From Morinoia aosen (lineage: Eukaryota > Arthropoda > Malacostraca > Amphipoda > Talitridae): a stretch of 64,000 bases of DNA. Positions 19,542 to 46,644 of the stretch are shown here, piece after piece (positions within the stretch are counted from its first letter, which is position 1; each line of letters begins with the position of its first letter). The stretch is taken from NCBI GenBank assembly GCA_030386875.1, contig CM059572.1:41147732-41211731 (forward strand), in the 5' to 3' direction. The notes below the pieces were generated by a model. The model did not search any database and was not told the origin of the DNA. It worked only from the letters and a program-made list of their open reading frames with translations. A program made the translations under genes and the position numbers.

Positions 19542-22500
19542 CACCCTTCCTCCTTCTGTACTCCTCGTTCTACTCTACTGTATAGTTTTGTCTTCTGCAT
19601 AGTTACGTGTGTGTCATGACTTGCTAGTCCTCATGGATTCTTCTTTACACGCTGGCATACGGCAGGGTTTTGTACGCTTTTTCGTCTTGTGTATGTCAAG
19701 GTTGTGTTTTTTTACTTTATAATGGGCTGGTATGCTTCAGGGTTTGATGTTTTCGTCGACTCACGCACGTCTTGGCTTCCTGTTTATAGATGATTGTTCT
19801 CTATGGTCTGGTATGCTTAGTGATTTGTAAATTACCATATTCTTCTTGAATTACTATTTGTTTTTCTTGGTAAGATGTCTATGGTTAGTTCCCTACTGTT
19901 ATCCATGGTGCACTGCTCTCTATGATCGACTGTACTGAGTTATCTCGTGCGTCTCTTGTTCTGTTATGCTTGATTGTAATGATACTTTTCGGTCTGCTCT
20001 AACTGGCAGCTGTGCAGCGCCCTTACTGTTTTGTGAAGTTAGCCTTAGGTGTGCGCGCAGTATCTTCCTATAGTTCTATTTGTAGTAGATTTCTTTTTAT
20101 CGAATTCAGAGCGGAGGGTTGGGGCTAGACAGTTTGCAGAGGGCACCCTTGCTCCTTGGATGCCTGCCAAAATTGTTCAGGAACTTACATCGTCAATGCG
20201 TTTCGTTTTCTCAGCACTGACGTGGACTTAATGTGCTGTTGTTTCCTTCCATACTGTTCAATGTTCTGCCTGCCGTTTTCAGTTTGTCTTTTTTGACCAG
20301 CATCTTTTGTGACCAAATTCGTTACTGTATTTCAATTTTTTTCTATATTTGGTGGTCGCTTCACGCAGTTAGTCTTTTTCGATTGCTGCTATTTTCCTAT
20401 TTTGTTTCAATTTTTGTGCCGGTATGCATTGCTCGCTATATGGAATACTTGAAGTAGTAACCATGACTTGTGCCTTTGTTTATTTTTGTTGCTGGATATT
20501 TTTTTCTTACAGTTCACGAGCAGACCTGGGTTCTAGATGCTGCCACAAAATTAATTATTTCAGTCATCAAAAATTGATATAAAATTGAAGTACAGAAACG
20601 AAATACAGTGACAGCATTACGTATGAGCTTCAGAATTTAAATTCTACCATAGTTTATTATTTGAAAATTCGTAAAGTTTATTTTTGAAATTCACCAAAAC
20701 GTTTTGTGCTGATGTAAATCAGCTCCTAATTCAAGCGAAGCATTTCTCTCTTGCTGCTATGCTCCCACAAAAGTCTGCTGGAAATCGGGTAGTTAAGTGC
20801 GGAAATGTATTTAAATTTTTGTGATTTGCTCTATTTACCCCATTTAATTAATTTATTGAATTGCGCTTTAAAGGACGATGGAAAATTAAAGGACTACCAA
20901 CAATGTTGGAGAGTTGGTACGTTTTGGTTCTCGAACGTAAATCCAATTTCATGTTCGATTTATCTTCATTAATAAAAATAATAATAATAATAATAGTACG
21001 AAGTGTCATTGCTATGTAATAATAATATTAAGTATATTGTTAACGGTATCAAAAATTATGATGATGCTAAAAGCTCAAGCATTAGGAACTAAAATTTCAA
21101 ATATTCTTGAGTAGCTTTCATTTCTGTGCTCTATTTCATTTCTTATGGAATTCAACTTTTGACTACTACAGAATTATCGGCTTTGGTTCTAAATTATCAC
21201 GGTTTGTGTGTAGTAGATGATTCTTTTGTTTTGCCACCCATTCAACGTTTTTTGAGTGCGCTTTTATTCTCGAGTTATGTCAGTCACCTGCACATTTACT
21301 ACTGTGGTGTGGCGGCATTCGGAGTTGTCTTCAACTTGCACGAGGGTTTGTGTTGACTCGCCTGTTTGAATTTACTGGATGAACTTCTGACTTGAGGTTT
21401 CAATCTGAAAGAGGTGTTTGTTTCTACTTCATTCATTTTGCAAGAGAAATTAATCCATTTCAATTACATTGGCTTACTGTGATAGAAATGGACAAAGGAC
21501 TGTTTTGGGGATGCGGAATGAGATCCTTTTGCAACATGAGCTGATCGCATATTACTATTGTTTTGTAATGGGAATCAATTTGGTATTTCGAATGTGAACG
21601 CTGAAACAACATGGAAAAGTCCGTCAAGGCTTAGAAGACATGGGTTGATTATATATCAGTGCGAAAACTTAATTTTAATGATGTATGTACTTTGAATGTA
21701 CGTTGAAATTTTTGTTTCTGGTAAAATAACTGGCGATGTTATGTTGAATTTACACTGAAGATTTAGTTGGTGGATAACGTTTTAAAATGAAACACCACAA
21801 TGGCTGGTGAAAACATCTCACTTTCGTAAGTTTTACAAAAAAGATAGCTATCGAGTGTCCTCAGCCCTCATCTACTGTACCTAAAAGACTGAATTTACTG
21901 ACAAATTATGCTTGTGAGCTCATGAGAAGGAATTAAAGCCAAAATGCAAAAAAACAAAATGTGCTAGTTGAGCATTTGAAGCAGCGCAGAGCTGAAGTGA
22001 TGTTGAATGATGGCTTCTAAACAGCTACTCAAGCTCTGTGCCGCTTCAAATACTCGACTAGCGTTTCTCTTCTACCAATTTGAATTTTATTCATTCTCAA
22101 GCGTTCACAAAATTTCATTCGTTTGTAACTTAAGCATATCTAATTTTTTCTTTCCTTTTTTTATAATAAAGATGAGTGATAACATGTGAAAGCTATGCTT
22201 TTATTAAAAATTTTATGCGAACAAATAGATTTTACCGGCCTTAATGATATGCTTCAAAGTGAATTTATTCTCACAATTGCTTCAACATCAACTTCCACCA
22301 TTACCATTGTTGCTAAATAGCAATGTTTTACATCCATTCTGTTCTTAGAAGTGGCCTTGCTATTATGTCGTATTTAATCTCATCATGTGGGTTTTGTAAT
22401 GACTTCAAGTAATGATTTCTTTTTTTCTTACATATTATCATACAAAGAAGCCTCGCTTGATTCAAGTACAGAAACGTTCCATTCGTTGGCCTTATGACTT

Positions 22501-23100
22501 GTGCTAACAACGAGGATTTTAAGTTCTTCATTTAGGATTGATCTGCTTGCTCAGTTGGTCTCAAGCGTAGGCTAGAGACAGTGTGTGTCTTTCATTCCGC
22601 ACTGCCAGCTGCCTTTGATTTGTTCAGAAATGATTACCTTATTTCAATATCATTTGTTGTAGGTTGAATTTCTTCCGTAATACGAGTTACAACCTTTTCA
22701 TAACTTTTAAAAAGTGGAATTAGATAATTTTAGGTCACCAGTAACATATTGGTGCATTTAAGCTATGGGAATGCTAAGTAAATTTCTGTAATTAATTTGA
22801 CAACTTCCAATGAACATTCATCAGCTTGAACAACAGCGAGGGTCTCTCTGCTCTAACGAACGACAGCATGAGCTGTAAAGAGTTTTCCAACGGCTGGTAA
22901 ATTTTTTTTTTTGCGATAGGCAAAGGGAAATAAAAAATTGAGGGCCCAGTTTGACTAATAAATGCAATACATTGATCAAAAAATAAATTGACGTTCTAAC
23001 TATATGTATAATAAATGACACTAGCCAAGTTTTCATATTTTAATCACTCGTGTGGGCATTCTATTAGATAATTTCGTCGCTTTAATATTATTTGATTCTT
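19542..23100. other. Intergenic/3' UTR region, no recognised gene
   Basis: The first part must hold the RNF34 3' UTR, but its end cannot be fixed. The sequence is AT-rich, with only short unsupported reading frames. No repeats of the families named here were seen. Confidence 0.5.
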
Positions 23101-23560
23101 CTCAGGGGGGATACAACTGTGTGTCTATTGGCATTAGTGCTCCCAGGAGAAAGATGTGAGGTCCTGAGCGTGAGGTTCGGTGGGCCTTAGTTTAGTTGAA
23201 CTTGAATGGTTGTTTTGTTAGGTTACGCACATTTTTTTTCCGGTTTACTGCTGTCCGTTTTTCAGCATTTTAGCTTTCTTCTTAGCAATGTTCATCTTGT
23301 GTGCTTATTTGGAAGAGTCTGATACGAATTAAATTATGTGACCTTCGGTGCGATATAGTTTGAGTAACTGAAGCGCTAGCAAACCCATGTTACTACTACT
23401 ACTACTACTATTTAGCTTTCTTCTTCAACTTTTACATGGTTTTATAAACTTCTTTTCACCTTTCTGTTTCGATGCGCTACGCATTAGTACGCATCTCATG
23501 CATAGATTCCTTTTTCCCTTAATTCCATAATGAATTTTGCTTTCCTCTTTGTTATAATAT
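23101..23560 (+). repeat. SINE1 copy interrupted by an ACT-tailed element
   Basis: The 5' part (GGGGGATACAACTG, CTCCCAGGAG, GGTTTACTGCTGTCC, TTTAGCTTTCTTCTT) stops at 23283, and the SINE1 sequence resumes at 23411 with the same TTTAGCTTTCTTCTT followed by CAAC, then GCATAGATTCC and TTAATTCCATAATG. The duplicated 15 bp are the target duplication of the insert. Confidence 0.75.
23284..23410 (+). repeat. 127-bp ACT-tailed element (SINE2-like) inside SINE1
   Basis: Flanked by a perfect 15-bp duplication (23269-23283 and 23411-23425). It contains GTTCATCTTGTGTGCTTATT, ACCTTCGGTGCGA, TTTGAGTAACTGAAGCGC and ends in (TAC/TACT)n. Another copy is at about 25350-25465 and an inverted one at 8145-8225. 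It is either a very short SINE or the 5'-truncated end of a LINE; no coding sequence is present. Confidence 0.78.
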
Positions 23561-24135
23561 ATTTGGCTTGAACCAAGTATAATTTGTTTTTTTAACATTG
23601 TAGCCAAAAAAATCCTCAAATCCGTTTTGTTTTTCCATTCAGAGCCCTGCTTCTATAACTTGCAGTGGGAAAAGCTGAATAAATACTTTGTCTTTCATTT
23701 GTGAAGCTTTAACTGGTATGATGTTTTGGACTTTCGTAGAATTTCTTTAGATTTTGATAGCATAGTGTGGAATTTCGAGGTATGCTATTTAGCGGTCTGA
23801 GTTTAGCTTTGTACACGGAAAGAAATAATTTCTCTCCGATTCAGTCATCTCTGATTCAGTCATTTTCATCATCCGATTCAGTCATCACTGATCGATGTAC
23901 AGTACTTGGAAGAGATGCTAGTAGAGAAAACAATTATTCATTTCGATATAAATGAATATTTTATTTCTTTTGCATCGCAGCTCGGGTTTTGTTATTCTTT
24001 GATGTATTCTTGAAGAAGCAATAATTAAAAGTTACAGCAATCAGTGTGTTGCTGAGTTGAAGTTGCTTAAACAATATTAATAGTATGGGTGGGTCCCAAG
24101 GCTCATTCTTGAAGAACTCGTCCGATTAAATTTTC

Positions 24136-24450
24136 CCTCCTTGGGGGGATACAATTATTGTAGGTAAAGTAATTAGCGCTCCAGGGAGAAAGTGTGAGAT
24201 TCGTACTTAGGCAAGCTAAGCTTTCATCTCGTTAAAGTGTCAGGTTTTCGTTGTGGATATTTCTTGGTTCACTGCTGTATTTTCTTTCATCACCTATTAC
24301 TTTATTTTTTTACCTTTTATCTTGTTTCAATTTTACTTTTCCTATGTGCAAAGGATCCGATGTGGGAACACGCTTGCTCATTGACTGCCCGTTTCTTTAA
24401 TTTCATACTAAGTGACACCTCCCTCACTCCTTTCGTGGGAACTCATTTCA
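24136..24450 (+). repeat. SINE1 copy, diverged
   Basis: Shows GGGGGGATACAATTATTG, AATTAGCGCTCC, TTCTTGGTTCACTGCTG and TTTCATACTAAGTGACACC in SINE1 order, with many substitutions. Confidence 0.65.
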
Positions 24451-24558
24451 TGATGTTAGGGATACTTGAACCAATTTCTAATTCAATGTATGTTTTGGGC
24501 GACCAGGTGCCTCAGTCTGGTCAGCTGGGCAGCAGCCGCCTCTCTTGGTATCTACTCC

Positions 24559-24921
24559 CTCCTCAAGGGATACAACTATTCTATCTATGGGAATTAGCGC
24601 TCCCAGGGGGACTATGTAAGGGCCTGAGCTGAAGGTTAGGTAGGCTTTATTTTTGTTGAAATAGAATAGGTTTTTATTTTGTTACGGACCATCTTTTTTC
24701 GGTTCACTGCTGTCCTGTTTTTCAGCACCTACTACTTTCTTCTTCAACTTTGATCTTGTTTCATGAACTTCTTTCTCATCTTACTGTTTCTGGGCCTTTT
24801 CTGCATAGATTCCACGTTACCTTAACTCCATACTAAATGGTGCCTTCTTCTTTCCTCTCTTTGGATCGCCTTTGTTGCGGATAGGGAGGCTTAAACTAAT
24901 TAATAATCTAATCTAATCTGA
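24559..24921 (+). repeat. SINE1 copy, full length, with target duplication
   Basis: Begins CTCCTCAAGGGATACAACTA and ends with a (CTAAT)n-type tail. Flanks carry TATCTACTCC at 24549-24558 and 24922-24931. All SINE1 blocks are present: GGGAATTAGCGCTCCC, GGTTCACTGCTGTCC, CTTCTTCAACTTTGATC, CCATACTAAATGGTGCC and GATAGGGAGGC. Confidence 0.82.
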
Positions 24922-25349
24922 TATCTACTCCTATACGGATCTGTCGCTCGAGTGTGTACCCGAGTGCAGATCTTCTGGATCTCGTTTACAACTTTTATTT
25001 TAAGAACGTTATTTGCTACATCGTGCTCTTTAGGATAGCTGTAGAATATGTGTAATGTGTGCTACTGTGGGACGGTTGGCAATAATAAATTATATGCGCG
25101 TAGTAAACATATGTATAATTTGCTTCGTTTTTCTTGAACTAACTTTTATTCTATGAAATTATTTGCAGTAATTTCATTTTGTCTGAGCTCTACACATTAA
25201 GATGTCAAACCCCCTACGATGTTTGGCTGCTCAGTGCGTTCGAATGTACTGTGTTGTTTACAAATTTTAATGGGGAGACATTCGTAATTTTGAGTTGTAA
25301 TTATGATCATGATGTTCATCTAATTTTGATGTTTCAAATAACAGTGATG

Positions 25350-25465
25350 TTCATCTTGTGTGCTTATTTAGATGAGTCTGATACAAATTAAATTATGGGA
25401 CCTTCGGTGCGAAATAGTTTGAGTAACTGAAGCGCTAGCAAACCCATGTTACCACTACTTCTGAT
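25350..25465 (+). repeat. ACT-tailed element (SINE2-like), copy 3
   Basis: GTTCATCTTGTGTGCTTATT, GACCTTCGGTGCGAAATAG, ACTGAAGCGCTAGCAAACCC and a short TACCACTACT tail match the 23284-23410 element. No clear target duplication was seen. Confidence 0.65.
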
Positions 25466-26038
25466 GTCTTGGTGCTTGTAGTTTACTGTGATGGGAGTCA
25501 TGTTTTCAATTCATTGGTAGAATATAAACGCTTGTTTTATCCGTGGAGTTTCTAAACTTGTACCATTTTTAAAACTTAAGACAATAACTACCATAGATCT
25601 GTGTTTCCGATTGCAGTAATTTTTTGTTATACTATTTCTTGTTGTTGATTAACTTCTTTACCTCAAAGGGGGACAACTGCAGGCGTACTTTCAGACCTTT
25701 TGTGACCTCAACTGTACAAGCACAGATAGAGGTCCAACAACAGCTTATATTTTCTTCGAATTTATTGTAAGCAATCTGATTTTTCCAGTATCAAACATGC
25801 GCTTTTGATTGATCTCAATGAATGTTGCCTCTAAATTAGGTTTTAACATGGCATAAATGAAGCGTTGCTTTCTAAATTCGGAACGGCCTCACGGCGTGGC
25901 GCCGTGGTGCCGTGTGAAGTTGGTTGTGCGTGTTGACCGTCTTTATGTTTTAAATACTTGAACTAACTCTTCTAATATGCTTTGAATTTATTCTTAAATT
26001 TTGCCATTTCTTCATATATGCTGTGATCTTGATTCAAT

Positions 26039-26384
26039 CCACCTCAGGGGGATACAACTATTGTATCTATGGGAATTAGCGCTCCCAGGGGGACAACGTG
26101 AGGGCCCGAGCTGAGAGTTAGGTAGGCGTTCTTTTTTGTTGAAATCAAATGTTTTTGTTATGTTAAGGACCACCTTTTTTCGGTTCCTACTACTTTCTTC
26201 TTCAACTTTGGTCTTGTTTCATAATCTTCTTTCACAACTTACTGTTTCTATGCCCTTTCTGCGTAGATTCCGCGTTTCCTTAACTCCATACTAGATGGTG
26301 CCTTCCTCTTTTCTCTCTTCCTCTCTTTGGATCGCATTTGTTGCTGCAGGTAGGGAGGCTAAAACTAACGACTAATCTAATCTA
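26039..26384 (+). repeat. SINE1 copy, full length, with 13-bp target duplication
   Basis: Bounded by ATCTTGATTCAAT at 26026-26038 and 26385-26397. Starts near CCTCAGGGGGATACAAC and ends ACTAATCTAATCTA. This is a good reference for the family consensus. A short reading frame at 26605-26997 to its right was not accepted as a gene. Confidence 0.85.
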
Positions 26385-26397
26385 ATCTTGATTCAAT

Positions 26398-28039
26398 GGC
26401 TCATAATGTTATGATTCTTTCTTTTGATGACTTAGAATTTGTGTGTTCATTGCTTATTCCCAGAGTTTTTACATCGTGTGGTATAGTGAACTAAGGCTTG
26501 CTGGCAATTCCTTTCTTAAAAACGACTCATCTGAATAAAAAAGCTTCTAAAGTGTTGAAACACAAAGCAATTCTCAGCAAAAACGGGGAAATTATTGAGA
26601 TGGGTTGGCAAATCATCAGCCTCTGGACTGGAGCATTTCTTTATTCTTAGAATTGACGAGCGCTTGTGGCTCTGGTGTTATTTTAGAGTCATCATTAAGA
26701 ATAATAGCTGACAAAGTCAAACTTTTGTTAATAATTATAATACGTGTATTGAATCCTCTGCAGTTGTTAGAACATGTGGATCGCATTAGAAATGAAAACC
26801 CCGCTGTGCGTCACTGCTTGAAACGCCTGTGGGGCTGCGGTGGTAGGAAAAAATTACACAAATATTTCCCTCACAATTTACTAGTCTGTCGAGGTAAATT
26901 ATTGTATTTGCCGTGTAAGAGAAGTTGGCGCGAGGAATTTTTGAACAAGTTTCTTCATTTTGTTGAGGACACTGACGCTCTTGCTGAATTAGACTGAAGG
27001 CTGCGCCGACTGAATTAAGTGTCCGCTGCTGCTTGTTTCAACGATCGCTTCAATTGAGTTCAAATATTTTCGAATACTGAACATATTCTAGAAAATGTCG
27101 CGGTTAATTGAAACGATTAAATTAAGAGAACATTGATCGAAATTGTCTGATGCCAAAATTGAACCAGGAATAATTTTCCTCCGGTTCTTACGTTTGAGTG
27201 AGCTTTCCAATTTTACTACATATTCAATGCTTCGATTATGGCCTTCTTTGCCTTTATCTTATTCTGCTTGTTCAGCACCTTAACATTTGACTCGTTCAAG
27301 GCTCTGTCGACCGATCGTAGAACAAAACTGGGAATTTGGCTTCTGTTCACAGTCTAGATCTAGTAATTATCTCTGCTAAGGAAACCTCATGTTTAGTGGT
27401 ATTTTACCATCAAAAATTATAACTTGAGCTGCGTCCAGGAATTCGTAAGTTGCTTTCACTAGTTACAGATGAATGCATTTTTACACTGAATAGAGTGAAC
27501 CTTCGAAGGTGCGACTGCAAATGTAATAATAATGTTGTCGTAAGAGAGTTGTTCATCCTCCCTATCTCACTCTTGTTCGATGTTCTCCGATGCCTGTCAT
27601 CCTTCTTAATTTTGCTGGCTTCTAAAGACGTCCGCTTAATTATAATTCGCGTGCTGGTGTTGAGTGACTTTCGGGTTGCATCATCGAAAATTGCTAGCGT
27701 TAAGTTATCTCAGGATGCTTCAATCCAGCAAGGTTGTCTAATGTGATTACTTTCTCTCTTGCTCGTTACTCATAGCGAATTTACCTATCATGTAAAGTTT
27801 GATTATATATTAAAATTCCTCTATCCATTCAGAATAAGACGTTAATGTACATAGATTCTGAATGTAATATATTCTGAATATTATCTATTTCCTGTAAATC
27901 AGCTTAAGCTTAAATCTTTCTTCAAATGATAGCGAAGTATAGAATTTCTAGGTTGTGTAGTGTAGACTTTTAAAGCATCATTTGTGATGACCGAATGGTA
28001 TCCTAATGGGAATTTTCTCATGTGTATACTGTTTCTTGT
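26398..28039. other. Intergenic, no recognised feature
   Basis: Mixed AT-rich sequence. Reading frames of 98-130 codons begin without ATG, lack flanking splice signals, and their translations resemble no family I know. Confidence 0.45.
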
Positions 28040-28335
28040 GTGTATACAGTGCGGCATTTGCTACTTCTTCAGGAACCCGGGGGAAGTCAAACTGTTGGGA
28101 AGCGAGGTCGAAGTGAATGGTCATAGTTTTCCTGTTAGCAAACGTGTGTATGCAGTGTAGAATTTACTGCTGTATCCAAAATCGGGTGGTAGTTATTTTT
28201 ACCGAAAAGATAGGAATTTTCCTGTTTTAAAATGTGTTTATGGAATGCAGAATGTGCTGCGCTTCCTGAAGTCAGGGGGAAACCCAATTGTTGGGAAGTC
28301 GGGGCAAGGTTAGGTCGGGACTTTCTTGTTCACAA
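28040..28335. repeat. Degenerate ~110-bp tandem repeat, about 3 units
   Basis: Three loosely similar units share TTTTCCTGTT, GTGT(G/T)TATG, GCAGAATGTGCTGC-like words and AACCCAATTGTTGGGAAG-like words. Edges are unclear. Confidence 0.45.
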
Positions 28336-30055
28336 ATACGTGTGAATTGATTGCGTCAGGTTGCACGTTCCTCATGTCGAAATGCGCAACAAGCACTGCC
28401 GGTTGTATCGAGTCTCATCTCACTGTGACTTGAACCCCTGGCATTAGTACAGTCTAATCCTAATACATAGAGAATGCTAGATAGTTCCTGGTATTCTATT
28501 TCTATCTTACTAGTGTTCCAGCTGCGTCTTTGGCTGAAAGTAGGCCTACAATGTTTACAAATATCTTGTCTGACGTTTTTTGTACATTATGAAATGCGTG
28601 TATAAAGTTGCGGTTTAAGTTTATTTTCTTTATTGGTACACATGCAATATATCCTGTTCATTATATTTCAAATTTTACTGAAAAGGTCTTCTGCCTTCCG
28701 TTGTTTTGTTTTTCGGTCGATTTCGAACTAAGACTGGTGCCCTTTAGATCAGTCCTGGAAATAATAATGACCATCTTGAACTGGCGAAGTAACGTGTATT
28801 GCAAGCAACACCTCAATTTTTGGAGCACCCCTGAGCTGCACTAACAGCCCATCATGTGAACGCAGTCGTGTCAATGACCAGCTGTGAGATCAACTTTCTG
28901 CTTTTCGGTCCGCCTTCGTGAAGTAGGTTCTCACACCTCACTCTATGGCTGTAGTTTAGTTCTCGCTAGCCTGGAAATGCTCAGATAAGTAGAAGGCATG
29001 TCCGAGTCCTGTACAATGGGAACTACACGCAGCTCTTCCTGAAATTACAGTGGGTGTTGAGAATCGTCTTACCATCTTGAAAGGCCCGTGGAATTGGCTT
29101 ACAAGAGGATCTCTTGAAAAGGTGTCTTTTGATGTGAACCATATCATTTCTTTGGGTGTTGCTAGCTCTACGCTTCTTACTTTGAATGTTGAGTGTTTCG
29201 ATCTGCTTCGCTGGCACTGTGCTTTTGCTTTTGTTGCTGTGGGAGGATCTTATTAACGAATGGCGTCAGGTTACTAAAGACTTTTCCATTGATTGGTAAC
29301 AATTTGAATACGCTTGCGTTGCATGGTGAAGGAAATGTATACGTTTTGTTACAAAACTGACTACCCAATTTTCTATATTATGAGATAGATTCTTCTTGCA
29401 TAAAACCAGTATAAATAATTAATTCTATGCTACCACTTTATGTACATATATTGCATGGCGATGTCTAAATGCCATTACGGCTTAGAATGAAAGACAAATG
29501 TATTAGCAATTTTTATTATTATATCATGGTCTTTGAACTGAGTGCTGATTATTACCACAGGACACTGGAAATGGTTTAACACGTATATGCTTTACATTTA
29601 GCATTATTTAATTTTCTCCTACTGAGCGAGATATTATTCAATGTGCTCGAGTTTATCAGTTAAGGACATACAGTCAAATTAAAGTATGTTCTCACGGATT
29701 ATTACGAAATGTTACTACTGCTGGGCGCCTTATTTTATAACGGACACTACATCAAACAAATTTTAATCTAACATTGTTTATGACACGTATGTGAGCGACT
29801 CCACGAAGTGTAGAGTTTCTCATTTTATTATTCAGAGTAAAATGTTGAAAGTAACGTTGTTCGTTTCAAAATATTCAAGAAGAAAACTAACTCAGTCTGC
29901 TAGTTTCACGATGTGTTACGTGCCAATTCCTTTGATATTTGCGAAACATAAGACACCAAAAAACACAGCAACGACATTGCTACTTAGTAGAAATAATAAA
30001 TTGTTATAGGTTCAGTAAGAATTACCAAAATTTGTCACTAACTAGGCGTTGGAAT
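28336..30055. other. Intergenic, no recognised feature
   Basis: AT-rich unique sequence with only short, unsupported reading frames on both strands. Confidence 0.45.
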
Positions 30056-30415
30056 TTCCCTCAAGGGGAAACAGGTATTGTATCTATGGTAATTAGCGCT
30101 CCCAGGGGGACAATGTGAGGGCCCGAGCTAAAGGTTAGGTGGGCTTTCTTTTTGTTAAAATAGAATAGGTTTTTGTTTTCTTATGTGCTATCTTTTTCGG
30201 TTCACTGCTGCCCTGTTATTTCAGCACTTACTACTTTCTTCTTCAACTTTGATCTTGTTTCATGAACTTCTTTCTCATCTTACTGTTTCTATGACCTTTC
30301 TGCATAGAGTCCGCGTTCCCTTTACTCCATACTAAATGGTGCCTTCTTCCTTCCTCTCTTTGGATCGCATTTGTTGCTGCGGGTAGGGAGGCTAAAACTA
30401 ACGACTAAACTAACT
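30056..30415 (+). repeat. SINE1 copy, near full length
   Basis: Contains CCCTCAAGGGGAAACAGG, TATTGTATCTATGG, AATTAGCGCTCCCAGGGGG, GGTTCACTGCTGCCC, CCATACTAAATGGTGCC and GGGTAGGGAGGC. The flanks share only GGCGTTG, so the target duplication is short or eroded. Confidence 0.78.
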
Positions 30416-30459
30416 AATGGCGTTGATATTTGTTGCTCTACGCGAGTTCTTAAATTAGA

Positions 30460-30780
30460 TAATATTGTTCAAGCCTCCCTAACCGCAACAAAAGTATTCT
30501 AAAGCGAGGAAGCTAGGAGGCACCTTTTTAAATATGGAGATAAAGGAACAGGGAATCTATGCACAGTATGTGTGCCACACAAGATCCTATGTGCGAAGAA
30601 ACTAGTTTTCTAAACAAGGAAGTTGAAAAAAATGGTGAGCCGATTAAAATGGTACGTAACAAAACAAAAATCTTATTCTAATCCGATAAAAAGGCCTGCC
30701 TAAACTTAAGCTCGGGACTTCACATGTTCCCCCTGGGAGCGCTAATTCCTTTAAATACAAGAGTTAAATCTCACGGAGGG
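30460..30780 (-). repeat. SINE1 copy, inverted relative to its neighbour
   Basis: On the plus strand: AAGCCTCCCTAACCGCAAC, GGAGGCACC, CCCCCTGGGAGCGCTAATTC. The 5' end is diverged. It lies 45 bp from the plus-strand copy, so the two form an inverted pair. Confidence 0.72.
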
Positions 30781-31473
30781 GTTTATGAGAATAATACTTT
30801 AGAAAGTTTTAACACTTTTGAACATCAGATGCATTGGAAAATTAAGTAAAGTACGAACTTCTGTTCAGCAAAGCGGTGCCTTATTTAAAACTGACCTATT
30901 GGGTCCATTTAACTCGTTAATTAACGAGAGCGTATCATTCATTTTAGCTACCTAATGTTATTTAATTCATGACTAGAGGCTAGTTAATAACACTGCTCGG
31001 CAGTGAGCGGGATCCAATCAACACTCCAGCAGTATTTTATTACTGGCAATTTTTGTATTGTAAAATACTGCGCTACTTTCCCTTGCGGTAACAATGCTTT
31101 CTCTACTCACTATAAAACTCGTATACTTCAACATAAGTAATTTTATAATTACTCTTAACATCACAGCTTCATACCTGGTCTTTTCTTAACAATATACGCA
31201 TTTAGTTAGTTTAACTTGGCAAGTATTATTTTGCGAACAAGAATCCATTCAGTGTGTGGACATTCAAGTTCCCACTTGATTTTGCCTTGTTCTTCGAGGC
31301 GAATTTTAAGAAGTCATACACAAAAATAAGGATAACATCAACACAGAAAGGGTTCATAATTAAATAGGGAAGTGCTACACTCGATATCAATAACATGAAT
31401 TACAATTCGGCGGGAATAGATTCTGGAACAATTACGATTGAAAAATACGTAACATAAGGATACACGTAAGATT

Positions 31474-45924
<14,451 letters not shown>

Positions 45925-46423
45925 CTGAAATGAAAATATAGCATTAGCGATACATTTTGAAATTGTATATTACTTGTTGGCATATATGTGTACCAGTAGG
46001 TATATTGCTCATTGTTGTGCCGGTATAAGTGTTCAGCATTTCAATATTTCACTACCTTTTTCGAAATAAATTTAAGACGACAATGTAAAATGATATCGTA
46101 CAATTATATTCTGTAGACGTTTTTAGCACGGATATGAAAGTTTTCGGACAGCAGAGTCGGTTTCTTAATCGTTCTATTTGCGACCTAATCTAACCAACCG
46201 TAGCATCCGCGTAAAGGTAATGAACGTGTTAAGTCTATTGTGCAAAATAATAAATGTCAAATCCTCATGATGAATACTGTCATTAATTACATTGCCCAAG
46301 TGGTCAAATCCATTCTGAATGAATTGTATGATGGTTTAAAAATTATTCGTGGGTGCTCAATTGCAAGCACACCTCATGGCATGCATTCCGTAAAAAACAA
46401 GAATACACCCATCATAGCATGAA
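45925..46423. other. LGR intron, no recognised feature
   Basis: Unique AT-rich sequence upstream (minus strand) of the TM6 exon. No further receptor exon was recognised. Confidence 0.5.
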
Positions 46424-46644
46424 CATATATATATATATATATATATGTGTATATATATATACATATATATATGTGTATATAGATATATGTATATATATAT
46501 GTATATATATACATATATATACATACATATATATATACATATATATACATACATATATATATACATATATATACATACATATATATATACATATATATAC
46601 ATACATATATATATACATATATATACATACATATATATACATAC
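46424..46644. repeat. AT-rich microsatellite (TATATACATACA)n
   Basis: TA dinucleotides give way to a regular ATATATACATATATATACAT-type repeat of about 36 bp. Reading frames of Tyr/Ile through it are artefacts of composition. Similar sequence flanks the other end of the next array (47941-47976). Confidence 0.92.

Noticed and set aside
26605-26997. 130-codon plus-strand frame as a small gene
   Set aside because: It begins at TTG, has no ATG-led context or splice signals, and resembles no family; possible unrecognised exon but unsupported.
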